The position numbers and the translations under genes are program-made. The notes under the pieces are model-generated. The model made no database searches, was not told the origin of the DNA, and saw nothing but the letters and a program-made list of their open reading frames with translations. From Enterococcus caccae ATCC BAA-1240 (GTDB taxonomy: Bacteria; Bacillota; Bacilli; Lactobacillales; Enterococcaceae), in NCBI RefSeq assembly GCF_000407145.1, contig NZ_KE136474.1:1-64000 (forward strand): a stretch of DNA of 64,000 bases. Direction: 5' to 3'. Within the stretch, counting starts at the first letter, position 1. Each line of letters begins with the position of its first letter. Shown in pieces: positions 58,548 through 64,000 of the stretch.

Positions 58548-59689
58548 TAGATTTTTCCTCCTTCTTGACTTGTTTGGTCTGATTTTCCATCTAATTCTTC
58601 AACGATTGCCACTTCTTTTTTATTGCCTGAAGCTTTCGCTAACACAAATCGGATAAGATAACTGATTGCCACAAAGAAAATAATCGCAGCAATGACAACA
58701 TCCACTAATTCGATTGGAACACCTGCACGAAGCGGCATTCCTTGACCACCAAGTTTCAGTACACTGAAGAGGATCGCCGATAAGAATATTCCGACCGAAC
58801 TTCCTGCCCCCAGCAAGGAAATCGCCATTCCATCAAATCCAATACTCAAGGAAGATCCTTGAACAAAGAAGTTGCCGAATGTTCCTAAACCTAGAACAAC
58901 GCCACCAAGACCAGCTAGTGTTCCAGAGATCACCATTGACATCACGATTGTCCGTTTACTACTCATCCCAGCATATTCTGAAGCGAATGGATTCAAACCA
59001 ACTGAACGAATCTCGTAGCCCAATGTTGTCTTCTTCATAAGGAACCAAATCAACACTAAGAAAATAAGGGCCATAAAAATCCCGATATTCAAACGAGAGC
59101 CACTACTCAACTCTTTCAAAAACCCTGTCCGCAAACTAGCATTTTCTCCAATTACTTTTGTTATCCCTTTATTAGTCATCAAATCTTTTGACATCACATT
59201 ATTCACAATATGCGTACTTGTATAAAGAAAAACATAATTCAACATGATCGTAACAATTACTTCACTTGTCCCAAAGAAGGCGCGCAATAATCCCGGAATT
59301 GCAGCTGCCAAGGCACCAGCTAAAGCACCAGCGAGAACAGCTAACGGCAAAACAACCATCCGAGGAGCATCTGGCATAGATAAAGCCACCCAAATACTTG
59401 TCACCCAGCCACACAACGCTTGACCTGAAAGTCCGATATTAAAGAATCCAGCTGAATTTGCTACTGCAAATCCTAAAGCTGTAAAAATCAGTGGTCCAGC
59501 TGTTACGAAAATTTCACCAATACTCTTGGGGCTTTGAAAAGCAGTCTTAAGCATCGCTTGATAGCCCGTAATCGGATCTTGCCCTGAAATTAACATAATA
59601 ATTGCACCAAGAATAAAACCCATCAACACTGATAATATAGGAACTAAAATATTCCGTAGTTTTTCTGATTGATTATTCAACTGCCTCAC
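58547..59689 (-). CDS. Nucleoside ABC transporter permease (first)
   Basis: 380 residues, BPD_transp_2 family, with helices throughout, the segment NSAGFFNIGLSGQALCGWV and the coupling loop GYEIRSVGLNPFASEYAGM. It has a charged cytoplasmic C-terminal tail. Its start lies inside the ATPase gene (17-bp overlap) and its end is coupled to the second permease. Confidence 0.93.
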   Translation of the reverse strand: MRQLNNQSEKLRNILVPILSVLMGFILGAIIMLISGQDPITGYQAMLKTAFQSPKSIGEIFVTAGPLIFTALGFAVANSAGFFNIGLSGQALCGWVTSIWVALSMPDAPRMVVLPLAVLAGALAGALAAAIPGLLRAFFGTSEVIVTIMLNYVFLYTSTHIVNNVMSKDLMTNKGITKVIGENASLRTGFLKELSSGSRLNIGIFMALIFLVLIWFLMKKTTLGYEIRSVGLNPFASEYAGMSSKRTIVMSMVISGTLAGLGGVVLGLGTFGNFFVQGSSLSIGFDGMAISLLGAGSSVGIFLSAILFSVLKLGGQGMPLRAGVPIELVDVVIAAIIFFVAISYLIRFVLAKASGNKKEVAIVEELDGKSDQTSQEGGKI

Positions 59690-61247
59690 CTGCCTTTTGA
59701 TTCAATTCGGCTCTAGCTTCTTCTAAAGAATAACCAGCCATCAATAATCCTAACTCATTTTCACTTGTTTCTTTTGGATCAACGATGCCGACGATCTTTC
59801 CTGCATGAATAACAGCAATACGATCCGAAACATTTAAAATTTCATCTAATTCAAAACTAACGACTAATACCGCTTTATCTTTATCTCGTTGTTCAATCAA
59901 ACGTTTATGGATGTATTCAATCGCTCCAACATCCAATCCACGGGTTGGTTGAGAAACAATCAATAAATCTGGATTACGATCGATTTCTCGAGCAATGATT
60001 GCTTTTTGCTGATTTCCTCCTGATAATGCTTTAGCAGGAACCACTTCATTTACTGTTCGTACATCGTATTCTTCGATCAATCTACGTGCATATGAATTGA
60101 TTTGATTATAATTCAATACACCATTTTTACTTAACGGTTTTTTATAGTATGTTTGTAATGCAATATTTTCAGCTAATGTCATATCCAGAACTAATCCGTA
60201 TTTGTGACGGTCTTCTGGCACATGTCCAACACCTGCCTCTGTGATTGTACGAGGATTTTTATTCGTGATCGCTTCCCCTTTAAGTTCAACCGATCCGCTT
60301 TCTGCTTTCCGCAATCCTGTCAAAGCTTGGATCAATTCGGTTTGACCATTACCATCGATCCCGGCAATCCCAACTACTTCACCTGCACGTACATCTAAGC
60401 TTAAACTTTTGACCGCTTCTAACCCACGACTTTCTTTAACGACTAGATCTTTAATTGAAAGAACCACTTCTTTAGGTTCGGCCGCCTTCTTTTCTGTTTT
60501 AAATGAGACAGAACGCCCTACCATCATATCTGCTAACTGTTGCGAAGATACGTCTTTAACATTCACTGTATCGATACTTTGCCCTCGACGAATCACGGTA
60601 CAACGATCGGCTACCTTTTTGATTTCATCTAATTTATGCGTAATCAAGATGATCGATTTGCCCTCTTGAACAAGCCCACGCATAATGTCAATCAATTCAT
60701 CGATTTCCTGAGGTGTTAAAACTGCAGTCGGTTCATCAAAAATCAATACGTCCGCCCCACGATACAACGTTTTCAAAATTTCCACACGTTGCTGTGCACC
60801 AACCGAGATATCACGAATGTAAGCACTTGGATCTACTGACAACCCATATTGCTCAGAAACCCGTTTGATCTCTGCTGTTGCTTTTTTGCGATCTAACACA
60901 CCAGCATTCGTCGGTTCGCTACCGAGAATAATGTTTTCTGTTACCGTAAAGGCATCTACCAACATAAAGTGCTGATGGACCATTCCGATTCCTAAACGAT
61001 TTGCTGCAGTTGGTCCATTGATCGATACTTTTGAACCATTCATAAAAATTTCACCTGATGTTGGTTCCAGTAAACCTGATAAGATATTCATCAAGGTTGA
61101 TTTACCTGCACCATTTTCTCCAAGCAATGCGTGGATTTCTCCTGGCCGGACAGTTAAATTAATATTATCATTGGCCTTAAAAGTTCCGAACTGCTTCGTG
61201 ATATTGCGCATCTCAATTACATAGTTTTCCTGAGCCACATTTTTCAC
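59673..61247 (-). CDS. Nucleoside ABC transporter ATP-binding protein with two ATPase domains
   Basis: 524 residues, a fused double ATPase as in sugar-type importers. Domain one has Walker A LGENGAGKST (42-51), signature VGAQQRVEILKTL and Walker B VLIFDEPTAVL. Domain two has a degenerate Walker A (GIDGNGQTELIQAL), the signature LSGGNQQKAIIARE and a modified Walker B (LLIVSQPTRGLD). Such asymmetry is normal in this class. It follows the lipoprotein gene after 179 bp containing two strong hairpins. Confidence 0.95.
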   Translation of the reverse strand: MKNVAQENYVIEMRNITKQFGTFKANDNINLTVRPGEIHALLGENGAGKSTLMNILSGLLEPTSGEIFMNGSKVSINGPTAANRLGIGMVHQHFMLVDAFTVTENIILGSEPTNAGVLDRKKATAEIKRVSEQYGLSVDPSAYIRDISVGAQQRVEILKTLYRGADVLIFDEPTAVLTPQEIDELIDIMRGLVQEGKSIILITHKLDEIKKVADRCTVIRRGQSIDTVNVKDVSSQQLADMMVGRSVSFKTEKKAAEPKEVVLSIKDLVVKESRGLEAVKSLSLDVRAGEVVGIAGIDGNGQTELIQALTGLRKAESGSVELKGEAITNKNPRTITEAGVGHVPEDRHKYGLVLDMTLAENIALQTYYKKPLSKNGVLNYNQINSYARRLIEEYDVRTVNEVVPAKALSGGNQQKAIIAREIDRNPDLLIVSQPTRGLDVGAIEYIHKRLIEQRDKDKAVLVVSFELDEILNVSDRIAVIHAGKIVGIVDPKETSENELGLLMAGYSLEEARAELNQKAGEAVE

Positions 61248-61329
61248 TTCCTAACAATTTAATCACTTACATTTACATCATCTATTAATACGGGACTTCT
61301 AAAAAAATTAAAGTAGCTTTTAGGCTCTT

Positions 61330-61372
61330 AAAGAAAGAAAATGAGTGATTTGATCATTCGTTTTCTTTCTTT
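61330..61372 (-). other. Long hairpin between the BMP lipoprotein and ATPase genes
   Basis: A 20-bp stem with two G-U pairs and a 3-nt loop, extendable outward with few mismatches. It lies downstream of a second hairpin (61389-61417). It may act in mRNA stabilisation or partial termination. Confidence 0.7.
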
Positions 61373-61388
61373 AAAGGCTTAATAAAAT

Positions 61389-61417
61389 CTTAGCGCTGCT
61401 ACAAACGCAGCGCTAAG
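61389..61417 (-). terminator. Hairpin directly after the BMP lipoprotein gene
   Basis: A perfect 11-bp GC-rich stem and a 7-nt loop, 10 bp after the stop codon. On the minus strand ATTTTATT follows. It is a likely partial terminator that would favour the binding protein over the membrane components. Confidence 0.75.
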
Positions 61418-61426
61418 CAGTAAGTT

Positions 61427-62524
61427 CTATTCTTTTACGTCTTTTGGTACTTCTGGAACAGTGATTTTTTCAGCGATGATTTCTTCTTTCGCTGCATCAA
61501 CAGCTTTTTGTGCTTCTTCTGACAAATATCCTTTTGTCAAATCAACACCGCCGTCTTTCAAACCGTATACTAAGTGTTCGCCACCAGGGAATTTATCTTC
61601 TAATGCACGATTAGAGATATCTTGTACCGCAGCTCCTACACCTTTAAGAGTTGATGTTAAAGTGAAGTTATCTTCTTTACCGTCTTTTGTTTTGTATTTA
61701 CCTTCTTTGTCTTGGTCACTATCTACACCAATAACCCAGACTTTGTCTTTCGAACCAGTTTCATTCAAGTCTTTTGCTTCTTGGAAGACACCTTGTCCTG
61801 TACCGCCTGAAGCGTGGAAAATAATGTCTGCACCTTTTTGATACATAGAAGCAGCTAATGCTTTCCCTTTAGCAGGATCACCAAATGAAGCAGCATATTC
61901 GATTTCAACTTTGATTTCTTTGTTCAATTTTTTCGCAGTATCGACAACACCTTGGTGGAAACCAGCTTCAAAACGGTCAATAACCGCGCCTTCTTCACCA
62001 CCGATAAATCCTACAGTGTTTGTTTTTGTTGTATGTGCTGCTGCTACACCAGCTAAGTAAGAAGCTTCTTGGTCTTTAAATGTAGCAGATACTACGTTGT
62101 CTTTTCCTTCTATAACACTATCTATGATACCGAATTGTGTATCTGGGTTCGCATCTGCTGCTGTACTGATAGAATCAGCTAATAGATAGCCAATACCAAA
62201 AACTGTTTTAAATCCGTTAGAAACTGCTGTATCAATGTTTGTTACATATTCTGAAGCATCGTTTGATTGAATATAATCAAATCCTTCTGCTCCTTTTTTA
62301 AGATCATGTTCTTTCCCCCAAGCTTGTAAACCTTCCCAAGCTGATTGGTTGAACGAACGGTCATCTACCCCACCAATATCAGTAACGATAACAACGCTAT
62401 GATCAGCGTCCCCACCTGCTGATTTTCCACCTGTTGAATCTTTTTTACCTCCACCACATGCCGCTAATGCAACTGTTAATGCTAGTGCAGTCAAGCCAAA
62501 ACCAAATAATTTTGCTTTTTTCAT
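61427..62524 (-). CDS. bmpA: BMP-family nucleoside-binding lipoprotein
   Basis: 365 residues. A lipoprotein signal ends in LAACGGG with Cys23. The mature protein has the Bmp/Med fold (VVIVTDIGGVDDRSFNQSAWEG and FIGGEEGAVIDRFEAGF). It captures nucleosides outside the cell and hands them to the ABC permeases. The name bmpA follows the family usage. It starts with an AGGGGGC-type site. Confidence 0.93.
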   Translation of the reverse strand: MKKAKLFGFGLTALALTVALAACGGGKKDSTGGKSAGGDADHSVVIVTDIGGVDDRSFNQSAWEGLQAWGKEHDLKKGAEGFDYIQSNDASEYVTNIDTAVSNGFKTVFGIGYLLADSISTAADANPDTQFGIIDSVIEGKDNVVSATFKDQEASYLAGVAAAHTTKTNTVGFIGGEEGAVIDRFEAGFHQGVVDTAKKLNKEIKVEIEYAASFGDPAKGKALAASMYQKGADIIFHASGGTGQGVFQEAKDLNETGSKDKVWVIGVDSDQDKEGKYKTKDGKEDNFTLTSTLKGVGAAVQDISNRALEDKFPGGEHLVYGLKDGGVDLTKGYLSEEAQKAVDAAKEEIIAEKITVPEVPKDVKE

Positions 62525-62868
62525 CTCTGTAAAGCCCCCTAAAATAGTTTTATATTTTCAACAGCCGGATGACTGAATGAAACAAGATAATAGTGAAACA
62601 ACTCTCTCTTCGGTCGTCTTGTAGTTTTCAACATCAAATCACTTTGTTCATTGTGTTTCTAAGCAAAGCGGAATGAACCGCTCAGACCTCGAACAACCAA
62701 AGTAGGTACCTTTTTACATCAACTCTTTTCATTCGTTGTGTATCAAGGCAATTAGGAAAATGATAGAAAGATGTTTTTTATCTTTCTAGCATTTTGTCTA
62801 TTTGCTGAGAGGTTTGGTTCATGTAGCTGGATCTTGCAATGCCACATGTACAGTAGTGTAGCTAGATC
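62525..62868. other. 344-bp gap between cdd and the BMP lipoprotein gene
   Basis: It has no reading frame of note. It contains a 9-bp hairpin (62764-62788, TAGAAAGAT with ATCTTTCTA) and a pair of related GTAGCT(G/A)GATCTT segments near 62823 and 62858. A gap this wide within an otherwise tight operon suggests an internal promoter or regulatory leader; I cannot identify it. Confidence 0.5.
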
Positions 62869-63264
62869 TTATAAATCTTTTTCCGTAAATGCATACGGCA
62901 ATAACTCACCGACAGTCGTCTCTTTCGTTACGCCATGTTCGCCAACTAAAGTAACTGGCATTTCAGGCGCGCAAAATTCAGCCATCACTTGGCGGCATGC
63001 GCCGCACGGAGAGATCGGATCAGGTGTATTTCCTGCAATTACTAAATGATGGAATTCACGTTCACCTTCTGAAACAGCCTTGAATATGGCCGTTCGTTCT
63101 GCGCAATTTGTCAATCCATAGGATGCATTTTCGATATTGACGCCTTGATAGGTTTTGCCTTCTTTGGTAACCAGACACGCTCCCACTGGAAAGTGAGAGT
63201 ACGGCACATAAGCTTTTGTTAATGCATTATCTGCGATAGCTAACCATTCTTGTTTTGCTGTCAT
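62869..63264 (-). CDS. cdd: Cytidine deaminase
   Basis: 131 residues, the tetrameric short form. The zinc and proton-shuttle residues are Cys54 and Glu56 (NCAERTAIF), with Cys87 and Cys90 (PCGACRQV). It turns (deoxy)cytidine into (deoxy)uridine. It lies 24 bp after deoC. Confidence 0.97.
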   Translation of the reverse strand: MTAKQEWLAIADNALTKAYVPYSHFPVGACLVTKEGKTYQGVNIENASYGLTNCAERTAIFKAVSEGEREFHHLVIAGNTPDPISPCGACRQVMAEFCAPEMPVTLVGEHGVTKETTVGELLPYAFTEKDL

Positions 63265-63288
63265 TTGTCCGCCACTTTCTTCTTTAGA

Positions 63289-63951
63289 TTAATAGCCTAC
63301 TCCTGTCGATCCTTCCATGATCGCAACCCCAGCACTTGTTCCGATACGTGTTGCTCCTGCATCGATCATCGCTTTAGCTTCAGCCTCATTATGAATACCA
63401 CCTGATGCTTTAACGCCCATATCTGGTCCCACAGTTTCACGCATTAATTTAACATCTGCAACAGTGGCTCCACCAGTTGAAAAGCCAGTTGATGTTTTCA
63501 CAAAATCTGCACCTGCTTCTTTCGCTAGTTCACACACTTTGATTTTTTCATCGTCTGTTAACAGCGCTGTCTCAATAATCACTTTGACTAAAGCTTTCCC
63601 TTTAGCTGCTTCAACAACTGCTTGAATATCTTTCAATACTTTTTTGTATTGCTTAGATTTCAACGCACCTACATTGATGACCATGTCAACTTCTGTTGCA
63701 CCATTATTGATTGCATCTGTCGCTTCGTATGCTTTTACTTCCGACGTGTTGGCTCCTAAAGGAAATCCAATTACTGTACAAACATCAACTGATGTTTCCG
63801 CCAAATGTTCTTTTGCTAGAGCAACCCAGCAAGGATTGATACAAACTGAAAAGAATTCATATTTTTTAGCTTCTTCAATAATCCGTAAAACATCCTCTTC
63901 TTTCGCGTCTGCTTTTAAAATAGTGTGGTCAATCATTTGATTTAATTCCAT
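63289..63951 (-). CDS. deoC: Deoxyribose-phosphate aldolase
   Basis: 220 residues, class I aldolase. The Schiff-base Lys lies in FVKTSTGFS, with Lys in VKASGG and Asp in the DHTILK start region. It splits deoxyribose 5-phosphate to acetaldehyde and glyceraldehyde 3-phosphate. First gene in the window of the nucleoside operon, with AAAGGAC before ATG. Confidence 0.97.
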   Translation of the reverse strand: MELNQMIDHTILKADAKEEDVLRIIEEAKKYEFFSVCINPCWVALAKEHLAETSVDVCTVIGFPLGANTSEVKAYEATDAINNGATEVDMVINVGALKSKQYKKVLKDIQAVVEAAKGKALVKVIIETALLTDDEKIKVCELAKEAGADFVKTSTGFSTGGATVADVKLMRETVGPDMGVKASGGIHNEAEAKAMIDAGATRIGTSAGVAIMEGSTGVGY

Positions 63952-63978
63952 TATTTTTTACACGTCCTTTATGCTGTT

Positions 63979-63984
63979 ATTATA
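63979..63984 (-). promoter_or_regulatory. -10 element of the deoC operon
   Basis: A perfect TATAAT on the minus strand, 28 bp upstream of deoC. The matching -35 would lie at or beyond the right edge, so the promoter cannot be completed. Confidence 0.4.
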
Positions 63985-64000
63985 TCATGAATCAGCTCAG

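Overview
The window looks like a chromosomal segment of an Enterococcus, probably of the E. faecalis-like branch. The evidence is low GC, Gram-positive ribosome binding sites, a complete S10-spc-alpha ribosomal cluster followed by an ECF transporter/truA block, a separate rpsL-rpsG-fusA-tuf cluster, a WxL surface-protein operon, and a nucleoside-salvage operon with a BMP-type ABC transporter. I assign the genus with fair confidence and not the species. I saw no tRNA, rRNA, CRISPR array or insertion sequence.

Bases 1-17900 are an accessory cell-surface region read mostly on the minus strand. A secreted M60-type metallopeptidase with near-identical Ig-like repeats runs off the left edge. Next comes a tightly packed envelope cassette: a WxL-interacting DUF916-type membrane protein, a two-helix membrane protein, two signal peptidase I homologues, a YfhO-type membrane protein and two lipoproteins. 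Upstream lies a four-gene WxL (Csc) operon: a large surface protein, a small sortase substrate and two WxL proteins, terminated by a strong hairpin. An orphan winged-helix regulator precedes it. Upstream of the regulator is the most interesting object in the window. A tyrosine recombinase gene is enclosed by a 29-bp perfect inverted repeat, which also encloses two overlapping divergent sigma-A-like promoters. This has the anatomy of a self-encoded invertible promoter switch for the WxL operon. A terminator stands on the other side of the segment.

Bases 17900-29900 hold plus-strand genes: a LytTR response regulator and GHKL kinase pair without a visible peptide gene, a GNAT acetyltransferase, a BrnQ branched-chain amino-acid carrier and an Mga-type regulator. 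On the minus strand follow truA, ecfT, ecfA2 and ecfA1, and then an M20 amidohydrolase with a membrane transporter. Bases 30111-44464 are the ribosomal cluster, read leftwards from a promoter near 44450 through rpsJ to rplQ, including secY, adk, infA and rpoA.

Bases 44600-45560 carry a PadR regulator with a DUF2812 partner, controlled by twin palindromic operators. Then come tuf, fusA, rpsG and rpsL (minus), rpiA, a serine-recombinase homologue lacking the usual nucleophile, gpmA (plus), a small unknown gene and an iron-dependent alcohol dehydrogenase (minus). The right end is a minus-strand nucleoside operon: deoC, cdd, bmp lipoprotein, ABC ATPase, two permeases, deoB, purine nucleoside phosphorylase and deoD. 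It couples nucleoside uptake to pentose and base salvage. A structured intergenic repeat of about 170 bp occurs twice, with a third shortened copy.
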